Origin: an uncultured Flavobacteriaceae bacterium
GTDB taxonomy: Bacteria; Bacteroidota; Bacteroidia; Flavobacteriales; Flavobacteriaceae
DNA: 64,000 bases
Reading direction: 5' to 3'
Assembly (NCBI GenBank): GCA_947494825.1
Contig: CANLWN010000004.1
Span: forward strand, 434,001-498,000
Shown here: positions 52,030 to 60,661 of the stretch, piece by piece
Layout of the letters: the number at the start of each line of letters is the position of its first letter
How positions within the stretch are numbered: the first letter of the stretch is position 1
Notes under the pieces: generated by a model
Databases searched by the model: none
What the model was told of the DNA's origin: nothing
The model's input: the letters and a program-made list of their open reading frames with translations, nothing else
Position numbers and translations under genes: made by a program

Positions 52030-52074
52030 GCGTCTTATTGATAGTGAAAAAGAAAATTGAATTAAAAAAATAGT

Positions 52075-53742
52075 GTGAAAGAGAATATCAAATTTTCAAA
52101 CTTGGACAGGTCAAAGACCGTTAAAAAATTGGCCAGCGAGGTTTTTGATCTTGTAGTGATCGGGGGCGGTATTACTGGTGGTGGCATCGCCCTGGACGCG
52201 GCCTCTAGAGGGTTAAAAGTGGCGTTGGTAGAGAAGAACGATTTCGCCTCGGGAACGAGCAGTAAATCTACCAAACTGATCCATGGCGGCCTGCGATATT
52301 TAAAACAGTTTGATTTTTGGTTGGTCAAGGAGGTGGGGTCGGAACGCGCCATCGTACATAAATTGGCGCCCCATATTGTACTTCCGGAAAAAATGTTGCT
52401 TCCCCTGATCGAAAATGGCTCCTATGGTAAATGGCTTACCTCCATCGGTTTAAAGGTATATGATATTCTTGCCCAGGTAACCGGGGACGATAAGCGAAAA
52501 ATGTTGGAGAAAAAAGAGGCATTAAAGCTAGAGCCCCTATTGCCCAAGAAGATCCTGAAGGGGGCGGGCTATTATGCGGAATACAGGACCGACGATGCCC
52601 GTTTGACCATTGAAACCATAAAGACCAGCCTTCAACATGGTGCCTTGGCACTCAACTATGCAGCGGTAACCGATTTTGACTATACCGACGAAAAAATTTC
52701 GGGCGTCAAGATAAAGGATGGTACTTCGGATAAAGAGTTTACTATAAAGACGAAATATGTAATCAGTGCTGCCGGCCCATGGGTAGACGAACTTAGGAGT
52801 ATAAACAATTCCAAAAAGGGGAAACGCCTACATCTTACCAAAGGGGTACACCTTGTGTTCCCGCACGAAAAACTCCCGGTAAAACAGTCGGTGTATTTTG
52901 ATGTTCCGGATGGCCGAATGATGTTCGCGATTCCTAGGGGCAAGGTAACCTATGTGGGTACTACAGATACCAATTACAACAACGATAAGGACGATGTTAG
53001 GGTAGATTTGGCAGATGCCATGTATTTGATTTCGGCGGTAAACAATATGTTCCCCAAATTGAATTTGGAGATGGAAGACATTGTTTCTTCTTGGGCAGGC
53101 TTACGGCCCTTGATCCATGAAGAGGGAAAATCCGCTTCGGAACTATCCCGCAAAGACGAGATTTTTACCTCAGAAACCGGACTGATCAGTATTGCTGGGG
53201 GAAAACTTACCGGCTACCGTAAAATGGCCGAGCGGGTGGTGAACAGGGTGGCCAATAAAATGAAGGAAGACTATGATCGGGAGGTCAAGGAGTGCAGTAC
53301 CGATACTATTCCCTTGACCGGAAATGATTTCAAGAAGTTTAAGCACGTGAAACGATATATTACCGAAGTGTTCGATAGGATCAAAGCGGATGGCTTTGTA
53401 GCATACGATGCATGGTTTTTGGTGACCAACTACGGGAAGCAGACCGAGATGATCCTGGAGGGCTACAACAAATTAAAGGACGAGGACCCCTATGTGCGAT
53501 TGGCCAAGGCCGAACTCCATTTCGGTATCGCCTATGAGATGATACAGTACCCCACAGATTTCTTTGTGAGAAGAACGGGACGCCTCTATTTTGACATTGA
53601 TGGCGTTCGCAAACTGATGGACCCCATTCTCGAGGAATTCGGAACCATCTTCAAGTTGGACAATGCCAAGCTCATGTCCTATAAGGAGGAGTTGCAGGCC
53701 TTACTGCTGGATCATTCCGACTTTTCCCTAGACCGCGTTTAG
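52075..53742 (+). CDS. glpD: Glycerol-3-phosphate dehydrogenase (FAD, GlpD type)
   Basis: GlpD oxidises glycerol-3-phosphate to dihydroxyacetone phosphate and passes electrons to quinones. The 555-residue protein has the FAD motif DLVVIGGGITGGGIALDAAS near residue 25, the GTSSKSTKLIHGGLRYL motif with the substrate-binding segment, SSWAGLRPLIHEE, and the C-terminal DAO_C domain. It uses a GTG start at 52075, preceded by a strong promoter; no nearby ATG gives the full N-terminus. The family binds the membrane surface. A gpsA gene, which makes glycerol-3-phosphate from DHAP, lies 4 kb away. Confidence 0.94.
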   Translation: MKENIKFSNLDRSKTVKKLASEVFDLVVIGGGITGGGIALDAASRGLKVALVEKNDFASGTSSKSTKLIHGGLRYLKQFDFWLVKEVGSERAIVHKLAPHIVLPEKMLLPLIENGSYGKWLTSIGLKVYDILAQVTGDDKRKMLEKKEALKLEPLLPKKILKGAGYYAEYRTDDARLTIETIKTSLQHGALALNYAAVTDFDYTDEKISGVKIKDGTSDKEFTIKTKYVISAAGPWVDELRSINNSKKGKRLHLTKGVHLVFPHEKLPVKQSVYFDVPDGRMMFAIPRGKVTYVGTTDTNYNNDKDDVRVDLADAMYLISAVNNMFPKLNLEMEDIVSSWAGLRPLIHEEGKSASELSRKDEIFTSETGLISIAGGKLTGYRKMAERVVNRVANKMKEDYDREVKECSTDTIPLTGNDFKKFKHVKRYITEVFDRIKADGFVAYDAWFLVTNYGKQTEMILEGYNKLKDEDPYVRLAKAELHFGIAYEMIQYPTDFFVRRTGRLYFDIDGVRKLMDPILEEFGTIFKLDNAKLMSYKEELQALLLDHSDFSLDRV

Positions 53743-53761
53743 CCGCCTATTCCGTTTAATT

Positions 53762-55186
53762 CTATTCCCAGGGGATAGGACCGCTTTTGGCCGCACAGGA
53801 TAGATCGGGCCTTTCCTGGGGGCTATCCAGAAATGCACGGCAGGTTTCAAAAAAACACGAATTGAACAGGGAATGGCCATCCCGTTTAAATTCCATGTAG
53901 TAAGAGTTTTTTAAGTTTTTGGACAGTTCCACGGCATTGCTGGCAGGTGTTATGGGATCTAAACGGCCATTGGCTATAAGGGTCGGAATGTTGGAAACAA
54001 CAGGCTGATCCTCATGGGCCTTGGCCCTAAAGGAGTGCCAGTTTTCCAAGGCCTTGGGGTCCGAATTAAAAAAGGCGGGCCCCGTACTGAATTCCGAATG
54101 TCTTTCCAGGTCTTTGGAAAATTCCAAAGTTCCGTTAAAGGGCAGTTCCTCATAGGCCATGACCGACATATACATGGCGAAATTGATGAAATTTACGGTT
54201 GCGGTAGTAGGTCCCAATGCCTGCCGGATCCCGTCCGGATCCCTCTTGTTAAGCGCTTCAACATAGGCGGGTAAAAACCCGATCATTCTCTTCTGATACA
54301 ACAGTTGATGTGCTACCAACAGGGCATCCTGCACATTTAAAACAAAGGGTTCCCCGTTGTAGGAAAAGGAAATGGGCTCTTTTTCCAACTGCTTCAGTGC
54401 TTCAAAAAAACGGGCCTTGACCCTTGGATAACGGATATTGCAATCGGGGTCCTCACCGCATTCCTCAAAAGCGGCCATCAGGGCGGTGTTGAAATTGCTG
54501 ATGAAGTGGGTGTAAATTTCGGAGTCGGGCGCGAAGATTCCAAATAGGATGGAAGCACGCACGCTGTTTGGAAAATCTCTCATGATGGTCAGCCCAAGTC
54601 TTGAGCCGTAGGAACCCCCGAGAATGTTCCACCTGTTATACCCCAGCTTTTTACGTAGTGCCTCAAAATCTGCGGCGTTTTCCCTACTGTTGTACCCGGA
54701 CAGATCGGTCCCTTGGGCCACAGCTTCCTTTTTACAGCGCTCTGTGGCCTCCAGAATTTTGACTTCCTCCTCCTCAGGGGTCAGGTCCATGGACAGGATC
54801 TGAATCAACCGGGCACCTAAATCACTGCAAATGGCATTGGATTCACCTGTGCCCCGTTGGTCCATTAAAACAATATCCCTATCGGCTCTCAGGGCATTGT
54901 TGCTCCAGAAATTTTGCATGATCAGCGTAGCGCCTCCCGGACCTCCCTGCAAGTAGAGAATGGGATCCTCTTTAGGTGAATCACCCTTGGCCTTAAGTAC
55001 ACGATAGGCCAAGCGTATGGTTTTGCTGTTCTTTACCGATCGGTTTTCCGGAACTTCCAAAAAGCCCGATACAATACCGTCTTGAGAAGCGGATGCTTCT
55101 TGATTTAAACGTGCACCAACTTCTTTGGAAGGGTGCTTACAAGACATGGAAAAAACGAACAGGATGCAAAAAAGAAGGGATTTCAT
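53762..55186 (-). CDS. Lipoprotein alpha/beta hydrolase of the S33 peptidase type
   Basis: The 474-residue protein starts with a lipoprotein signal (LLFCILFVFSMSCKHPSKE). The alpha/beta hydrolase core has the oxyanion segment LYLQGGPGGATLIMQNF, the strand DIVLMDQRGTGESNA, the nucleophile in WNILGGSYGSRLGLT (GGSYG) and the catalytic His in YMEFKRDGHSLFN, after NGRLDPITPASNA with the Asp. This is the S33 proline iminopeptidase/tripeptidyl aminopeptidase group. It may release N-terminal residues from peptides outside the cell membrane. It is convergent with glpD and followed upstream by a second hydrolase gene. Confidence 0.9.
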   Translation of the reverse strand: MKSLLFCILFVFSMSCKHPSKEVGARLNQEASASQDGIVSGFLEVPENRSVKNSKTIRLAYRVLKAKGDSPKEDPILYLQGGPGGATLIMQNFWSNNALRADRDIVLMDQRGTGESNAICSDLGARLIQILSMDLTPEEEEVKILEATERCKKEAVAQGTDLSGYNSRENAADFEALRKKLGYNRWNILGGSYGSRLGLTIMRDFPNSVRASILFGIFAPDSEIYTHFISNFNTALMAAFEECGEDPDCNIRYPRVKARFFEALKQLEKEPISFSYNGEPFVLNVQDALLVAHQLLYQKRMIGFLPAYVEALNKRDPDGIRQALGPTTATVNFINFAMYMSVMAYEELPFNGTLEFSKDLERHSEFSTGPAFFNSDPKALENWHSFRAKAHEDQPVVSNIPTLIANGRLDPITPASNAVELSKNLKNSYYMEFKRDGHSLFNSCFFETCRAFLDSPQERPDLSCAAKSGPIPWE

Positions 55187-55266
55187 AGGAACGACTTTAA
55201 TTGATGAATCCTAAAAATAGTAAAATTAATCAGGATTCAGCCGCTCTTTCTCCCACGGTTCCTGGG

Positions 55267-56607
55267 CTAGTTTTGTACAGGTATGGTGGACAGTCCGGCA
55301 ATTTCCCGGGCCCAGTTCACAATTTGCATGCTGATGTTTTCCTCCCATTTGCCAGGATTCCCCTCAAAAGAGTCCTTGGCGGTTTGATGAATGGTGTTCC
55401 AGTGGTCCAGCCCCGGATATTCGTACAGCACATGATCCTGATGGCCGTTCCGCTTAAGTACTTCAATGATCATCTTGTTGTCAAAGGAAGACATGATCCA
55501 ATCGTTTGTGCCCCGCATGATCCTCACAGGGACCTTCACCTTTTCCCAAGCTCCGGCCAAATCAAAGTCCTGCAACTGTTGATAATAGGCCACGGGCCTC
55601 CCGTACATATGCCCGGGAGCGTGATAGTTGTATTCAGATAATGCGGGGTATTCATCCACTACCTGTTGATAGGTCTTTTTCTGTATGAGCATCCCGTAGT
55701 ACAAAGGGATGTAATATCGATTCATTTGCCGTACGATCTCCGGTTCCGAAAGTCCCTTGAATTGCAGGATACGCCGTTCAATTTCCAACATATGCTCATA
55801 CCAGGTCTTAAAGAAGGTACCATCGGAGATAACACCGGCCAAATTAAACTCATTGGCCAATAGGGGGGCCAGGGCACTGCCCATACTGGAGCCGTAAACA
55901 ATAATGCGGTCCGGGTCTACATAGGGTTTTGATTTCAGGGCGCTAATGGCAGCCTTAAAGCCCGCCACGTCGGTCCTAAAATCGGATCGGGAACAATCAC
56001 CCTCGCTGTCCCCAACTCCCGGTTTTTCTACCCGCATTACGACCATATCGGATTTTTCAACGAGATCTCGGAGCACTTTGGCCCAATTGCTGTTTCTACC
56101 CGGGTAGTTCTCAATGCTTGAACAGCTTAACCCTCCGATCAGGATAATCGCAGCTTGCCTGCCCGGGCGCTTGGGTTTGGTGATGATCGTTCGTTGAGAC
56201 AAACCATAAACACTGGTAACCGCTTCATACAAGGTTTCGATACCCGCATGTTGTTCTTTTTCTATGGCCGGCAACAAAACGCTTGATCGTATTAGCTGTC
56301 CTCCCCTTAAGACTTCCAATTTTATGGGACTGCCCGCTCGGATACCATAGGACATTTCGGTCCATACCTCGTCGGACGAAATAAGGACCTCATCTATCTT
56401 AAGAATACGGTCTTGTGGCCGTAATCCCGCTTTTTCCAAAGGACTGTTTTCGGTAATGGACTGGATGACAGCCCCAATTTGTTCGCTGGAAGGACCAGAA
56501 ATTTTGGCCTGCCAGGAGGCCCGACGATCCAATTTTTGGGCATGAAGGACAGCTCCCAAAAGCAGGAAGCAAAGTACTTGGAACAGGAAACTCTTTTTGG
56601 ATATCAT
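55267..56607 (-). CDS. Secreted PDZ-domain alpha/beta hydrolase
   Basis: The 446-residue protein has a signal peptide (FLFQVLCFLLLGAVLHAQ), then a PDZ domain in residues about 30-105 (AVIQSITENSPLEKAGLRPQ, then DRILKIDEVLISSDEV). The alpha/beta hydrolase follows: AIILIGGLSCSSIENYPG, the nucleophile in IIVYGSSMGSALAPLL, the acid in VRIMRGTNDWIMSS and the His in YEYPGLDHWNTIHQ. A PDZ fusion suggests substrate or partner peptide binding. It lies 80 bases upstream of the S33-type gene on the same strand, and is divergent from the LytTR regulator. Confidence 0.9.
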   Translation of the reverse strand: MISKKSFLFQVLCFLLLGAVLHAQKLDRRASWQAKISGPSSEQIGAVIQSITENSPLEKAGLRPQDRILKIDEVLISSDEVWTEMSYGIRAGSPIKLEVLRGGQLIRSSVLLPAIEKEQHAGIETLYEAVTSVYGLSQRTIITKPKRPGRQAAIILIGGLSCSSIENYPGRNSNWAKVLRDLVEKSDMVVMRVEKPGVGDSEGDCSRSDFRTDVAGFKAAISALKSKPYVDPDRIIVYGSSMGSALAPLLANEFNLAGVISDGTFFKTWYEHMLEIERRILQFKGLSEPEIVRQMNRYYIPLYYGMLIQKKTYQQVVDEYPALSEYNYHAPGHMYGRPVAYYQQLQDFDLAGAWEKVKVPVRIMRGTNDWIMSSFDNKMIIEVLKRNGHQDHVLYEYPGLDHWNTIHQTAKDSFEGNPGKWEENISMQIVNWAREIAGLSTIPVQN

Positions 56608-56727
56608 AATAGGAATTTTATATTTTCCTTAAAATTAGATTGTCTATATTTATCCAAATCGATATTTATATAACCCCACAGTTATATTATGCGAATACCC
56701 TTTATATCATGATAAGTTTTAAGGTAC

Positions 56728-57480
56728 ATGAAGCTCATCAAAGATTTTTACCTGTTTAATTCGCGCATCGCCACCCATATCATTTTTTGGATAGCGTACT
56801 ATATTTTTTTTGGGCTGCTCTGGGTCACCGATGAGGGTTATCTCGCGTCCTTCTATTTGGAGTTCGTATTGTTGCCCACACGTATAATGGCTGTCTACCT
56901 GGTAATTTATTTTTTATTGCCCCGTTTTTTACTGAAAAGCAAGTACCCACATTTCTTTTTGGGCTATGTTCTGGTGTTGCTTTTGGCAGGTGCGCTTCAG
57001 CGGATATTCATACATTTGTTTTACGAAAATCTCTTGCTCAATACGGCCGGACATGGCCTGTTCAGCGCCACCATGTTCATTAGGGCCGTGGTGTTGATCA
57101 ATACCACGGTGTTATTGGTACTGGGGGCCAAACTGTTTCAACTTTGGCAAATAGCCCATGAAAAAAACAAGGGCATCGATCAAAAATTTCTTGAAATACG
57201 GTCTAACCGAAGGATGCACCGTGTACCTTTGGACAGCATATTGTTTGTGGAAGGATTGGGAAACTATGTGGTTTATCGCCTTTCCGATAAATCCAAGATC
57301 ACCGCCTATGGGACCATTAAGGAGGCTTTGAGGCTGTTACCTTCAAATTTTGTCCGCGTGCACCGTTCCTATATCGTGAACAGGGACCATATAAAGTCCT
57401 ATGATGCCAATACTATTGATGTCCAAAATGAATCGGTCCCTCGAGGGAAGAGTGTAACCGATGAGGTATTGCTTAATTGA
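56728..57480 (+). CDS. Membrane-bound LytTR family regulator
   Basis: The 250-residue protein has four membrane helices in the first 140 residues (HIIFWIAYYIFFGLLWV, LLPTRIMAVYLVIYFLLPRF, FFLGYVLVLLLAGALQRIFI, FIRAVVLINTTVLLVLGA), like the sensor part of 5TM-type histidine kinases. A LytTR DNA-binding domain ends the chain (about residues 150-250, HRVPLDSILFVEGLGNYVVY, FVRVHRSYIVNRDHI). No receiver or kinase domain is present, so the membrane part itself may sense. It is divergent from the hydrolase pair at 53762-56607, probable targets. Confidence 0.9.
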   Translation: MKLIKDFYLFNSRIATHIIFWIAYYIFFGLLWVTDEGYLASFYLEFVLLPTRIMAVYLVIYFLLPRFLLKSKYPHFFLGYVLVLLLAGALQRIFIHLFYENLLLNTAGHGLFSATMFIRAVVLINTTVLLVLGAKLFQLWQIAHEKNKGIDQKFLEIRSNRRMHRVPLDSILFVEGLGNYVVYRLSDKSKITAYGTIKEALRLLPSNFVRVHRSYIVNRDHIKSYDANTIDVQNESVPRGKSVTDEVLLN

Positions 57481-57500
57481 TCGGGCTTCCCCGTCATAGC

Positions 57501-58502
57501 TCAATCCAAACGATCCGTAAGATTTTTAAAAGTTTTTTTGGCACTTTTGCCTTTATATAAAATGGCATAAACGGCGTCAATAATGGGCGTCTTGGTTTTT
57601 TTTCGAAATCGTGCTTTTAGCTGAAACGCACTTTTGGCGGCATAATACCCTTCGGCGACCATATTCATATCCATCATCGCACTCTGTACGGTATAGCCTT
57701 TCCCGACCATTGTGCCGAACATCCGATTACGGCTAAAGCGCGAGTAACCGGTAACCAAAAGATCGCCCAAATAGGCAGAATTGTTAATGTTACGCTTCAT
57801 TTTGTGCACCTGTTTTATGTAGCGCTCCATTTCGCGGATGGCATTGCTCATCAACACACTTTGAAAATTATCGCCATAACGTAGGCCATGAGCGATTCCA
57901 GCTGCTATGGCATAGATGTTTTTGAGCATGGCCGCATATTCTGTCCCAATAATATCATCTGAAATCTTGGTTTTGATATAATGGCTATTGAGATGATGCG
58001 CTACCAGTTCGGCCTTCCGCTCATCGGCGCAGGCTATGGTGAGATAGGATAAGCGCTCCAGGGCCACCTCTTCCGCGTGGCATGGCCCGGTGATGACCCC
58101 TATGTTTTTAAACGGAATATCGTAGGCCTCATGGAAATGTTCCCCTACGATCAACCCGGTTTCGGGGACAATGCCCTTTATGGCCGAAAAAATGATCTTG
58201 CCCTTTAGGGACGAGATCATCTTCTTAAGTTCTGCCTCTAGGAATGCGGAGGGAATGGCAAAGATCAGGATATCGCTCTGCCCAACAATTTCATCGAGCG
58301 ATTCAAATAGGGCCAATTGTGATTCTTGAAACTCCACGGAACTCAAATAGTTAGGGTTGTGCCCTTGCTGCTCAATATGTCGTAGAGCGTCCACATTGCG
58401 CATATACCAATTCACCTTATCTATGTTTTCGGAGAGCATTTTTACCAGGGCCGTGGCCCAGCTGCCTCCGCCGATTACGGCAAATGTGGGTGTTGTATCC
58501 AT
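57501..58502 (-). CDS. gpsA: Glycerol-3-phosphate dehydrogenase [NAD(P)+]
   Basis: GpsA reduces dihydroxyacetone phosphate to sn-glycerol-3-phosphate for phospholipids. The 333-residue protein has the nucleotide motif AVIGGGSWATALVKML, the GVITGPCHAEEVALERLSYL segment, the Lys and helical domain motif in GTEYAAMLKNIYAIAAGIAH, and the GDLLVTGYSRFSRNRMFG signature. The length is normal. Its -7-like TACTTTTG (minus strand, 58523-58530) lies 21 bases upstream of the start. It is convergent with the LytTR gene. Confidence 0.94.
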   Translation of the reverse strand: MDTTPTFAVIGGGSWATALVKMLSENIDKVNWYMRNVDALRHIEQQGHNPNYLSSVEFQESQLALFESLDEIVGQSDILIFAIPSAFLEAELKKMISSLKGKIIFSAIKGIVPETGLIVGEHFHEAYDIPFKNIGVITGPCHAEEVALERLSYLTIACADERKAELVAHHLNSHYIKTKISDDIIGTEYAAMLKNIYAIAAGIAHGLRYGDNFQSVLMSNAIREMERYIKQVHKMKRNINNSAYLGDLLVTGYSRFSRNRMFGTMVGKGYTVQSAMMDMNMVAEGYYAAKSAFQLKARFRKKTKTPIIDAVYAILYKGKSAKKTFKNLTDRLD

Positions 58503-58628
58503 ATACTTTATGATAATTGCCTCAAAAGTAAATAAAAAAATCTTTATGTTAACACTTGATAATCAACAAGTTAAAAATAATGGCACGGCATTTGTTTTAA
58601 CCAGGGCAGAACCACAACACTGTTATTT

Positions 58629-59552
58629 ATGAGAGGTATAAAACTACTACTAGGATTTTTAATGATCGGAACATTGAGCACTTCCTGCTACACGGAGGTC
58701 ATCTTGGACGATGATTTTGTAGCTGTTCCCATATTCAACGTAAACACCGCCCTGCAGTCGCACGAACTGTGGTACGTGGATATCAATGCTACCAGCGGAA
58801 ATGGGGAAGTCCCTTTTTTACAGCGGGCCTTTACCATCTCTTTTACCGGAGGTGCGGTATATGCCAACAATAACATTGTGGGGATAGGCAAGACCGGCAA
58901 CGGACTGGGGATTGATGTGGGCTATTACGACCCCTTGGCCGGCGCTGTGGAAATAGATCACGATGTGGATGGGCGCTGGTTGTTTGATGTATACGAGATT
59001 AATGGAAGTACCTTGGAACTCTACCACGCACCTACGGATACCTCCTACTTTTTAAAAGGGTACCAACGTAGTAATTTTGATTACGATCAGGTGTTCTATG
59101 ATAACATCCACTATTTTTTACAGGAGTACGGAGCCTGGGAAAAGGTATTTACGAGTGAAGCTGGTGCCATTAACGACTTTGATGACGAAACCTATTTGCA
59201 ATTCCTCTCTGGAGACAACGGGGATTTCTTCAGGTCGTCCATAGACCCCAATGGTACACCAATAGGTGATTTGGTCTGGGACTACGAAGGTGATTATCAG
59301 GTGTATGATGTGCAGGGCGATGACACCTTAAAAACTTTAACACTGGATTATGATTTTCTGGGCAATGATTATTTTGAACTGTACGTTATCAATGATAGTA
59401 CCATAGAATTATATCACCCCAGCAGCGAAACGGTATATGAATTTAGAGGAAGGGGATATATACAATATTTGAAATCTGGCGATACCGCTCAGGGCAAGAA
59501 GAGGAAGAAGAGCTCCAATCCGGTCATGAACGTAAAGCGCAAAAGGAAATAA
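58629..59552 (+). CDS. Lipoprotein with duplicated domain and basic tail
   Basis: The 307-residue protein has a lipoprotein signal (LLLGFLMIGTLSTSCYTEV). The mature part holds two similar modules: WLFDVYEINGSTLELYHAPT with SYFLKGYQ, and YFELYVINDSTIELYHPSSE with YEFRGRGY, so an internal duplication of a lipocalin-like unit is likely. The C-terminus is very basic (GKKRKKSSNPVMNVKRKRK). Relatives occur in flavobacteria and carry unreliable names. The ligand is unknown. A strong terminator follows. Confidence 0.75.
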   Translation: MRGIKLLLGFLMIGTLSTSCYTEVILDDDFVAVPIFNVNTALQSHELWYVDINATSGNGEVPFLQRAFTISFTGGAVYANNNIVGIGKTGNGLGIDVGYYDPLAGAVEIDHDVDGRWLFDVYEINGSTLELYHAPTDTSYFLKGYQRSNFDYDQVFYDNIHYFLQEYGAWEKVFTSEAGAINDFDDETYLQFLSGDNGDFFRSSIDPNGTPIGDLVWDYEGDYQVYDVQGDDTLKTLTLDYDFLGNDYFELYVINDSTIELYHPSSETVYEFRGRGYIQYLKSGDTAQGKKRKKSSNPVMNVKRKRK

Positions 59553-59613
59553 AGAAAGCGAACCCAAATAACGGTTTGGGACGCAAAGAGTTTTTGGTTG
59601 GTTATTTAGTTGG

Positions 59614-59653
59614 GAACCGCTCTGGACCTTCAGGTTCAGGGCGGTTCTTTTTT
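59614..59653. terminator. Strong bidirectional terminator after the lipoprotein gene
   Basis: GAACCGC with following bases (59614-59628) pairs with 59633-59647 over 15 positions (two G-T pairs) around a 4-base loop, followed by six T. It abuts the stop codon of the convergent AraC gene. Confidence 0.88.
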
Positions 59654-60518
59654 AACCGCTGATACGCAGACCCGAATGTCTTCTCCGAAACCCGGAGGGA
59701 TTTTCCCTGACCACCTTTTTAAACGTACGATTAAAATACGACAGGCTCTCAAAGCCGCACTCGTAACATGCCTCGCTTACGTTCTTTCCGGTGAGCAACA
59801 GACGTTTTGCCTGACTAATACGATATTGGTTCAAAAACCCGACAAAGGTGTTTCCTGCCGCCTTTTTAAAGTAGCGACAAAAAGCGGCCTTCCCAAGATT
59901 GCATATGGCGGCCACCTCGTTGACCTCTATTTTCCTGTGGTAGTTTTCATCAATGAAGGCATAGATCTTCCGTAGGCGTTCCTGGCCTTTTTTGCCATAT
60001 CGGTTAATCACCGGGCGTTCGTGCAACAGAATATACTCCTCACTTTTCGACAAAATTTTGAAGATGTGCAGTACCTCCAAAAATTGCTCAAATGGGGAGA
60101 GGGCATAAAGGCGCTTTAGACGTTCGCCTACCTCGGCCTTGGTGGCCCCGCTAAAGGCAATGCCGTATTGCGACTTTTCAAAGAGTTCGAATATTTCGGA
60201 AAGTTCCGGGATTTCCTGGAACAGTTTATTTTTAAAGGAGGTGTTAATATGCAGTACCTCCTTTTTGTAATCGGTCCGTACGCCATGGTCAAAATTAAGG
60301 TGGGGAATATAGGAACCGATGAGCACCAGATCACTTTCCCTATAGGTAGAGATATGATCGCCCACATGGCGCGTACCGTTGGCTCCCTCAATATAAACCA
60401 GCTCGTACTCGGGATGAAAGTGCCAATAGAAAAGGTCGTTCAAACGGGGGTTGTGCAGCAATCTAAACGAGCCTTCGGCTTCTTGCTTAAACGTTTCCAA
60501 TTGTATTTTCATATCCAA
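59652..60518 (-). CDS. AraC-family regulator of the PhyH-SSS-SDR cluster
   Basis: The 288-residue protein has an N-terminal cupin-type sensor domain (FYWHFHPEYELVYIEGANGT with two His, typical of sugar- or osmolyte-sensing AraC proteins) and a C-terminal double helix-turn-helix: IEVNEVAAICNLGKAAFCRY, then SEACYECGFESLSYFNRTFK and VVRENPSGFRRR. It is divergent from the dioxygenase gene and so probably controls that cluster in response to its substrate. Confidence 0.92.
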   Translation of the reverse strand: MDMKIQLETFKQEAEGSFRLLHNPRLNDLFYWHFHPEYELVYIEGANGTRHVGDHISTYRESDLVLIGSYIPHLNFDHGVRTDYKKEVLHINTSFKNKLFQEIPELSEIFELFEKSQYGIAFSGATKAEVGERLKRLYALSPFEQFLEVLHIFKILSKSEEYILLHERPVINRYGKKGQERLRKIYAFIDENYHRKIEVNEVAAICNLGKAAFCRYFKKAAGNTFVGFLNQYRISQAKRLLLTGKNVSEACYECGFESLSYFNRTFKKVVRENPSGFRRRHSGLRISG

Positions 60519-60597
60519 AATTTAACTAAAATGTATTTATTATCATAATTTGGATTAAAAAATATCAATATTATTCAAATTTTAGTCAATATGGAGG

Positions 60598-60629
60598 TTG
60601 AACCCATAAGCCCTCTCCAGCTATATTTG
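60598..60629 (+). promoter_or_regulatory. Promoter of the PhyH-SSS-SDR cluster
   Basis: TTG (60598-60600) and TATATTTG (60622-60629) are separated by 21 bases, matching the Bacteroidota consensus. It is 32 bases before the dioxygenase ATG and near the divergent AraC gene. Confidence 0.7.
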
Positions 60630-60661
60630 CTTCAGTTATTCACTCTTAAACCGCTACGATT

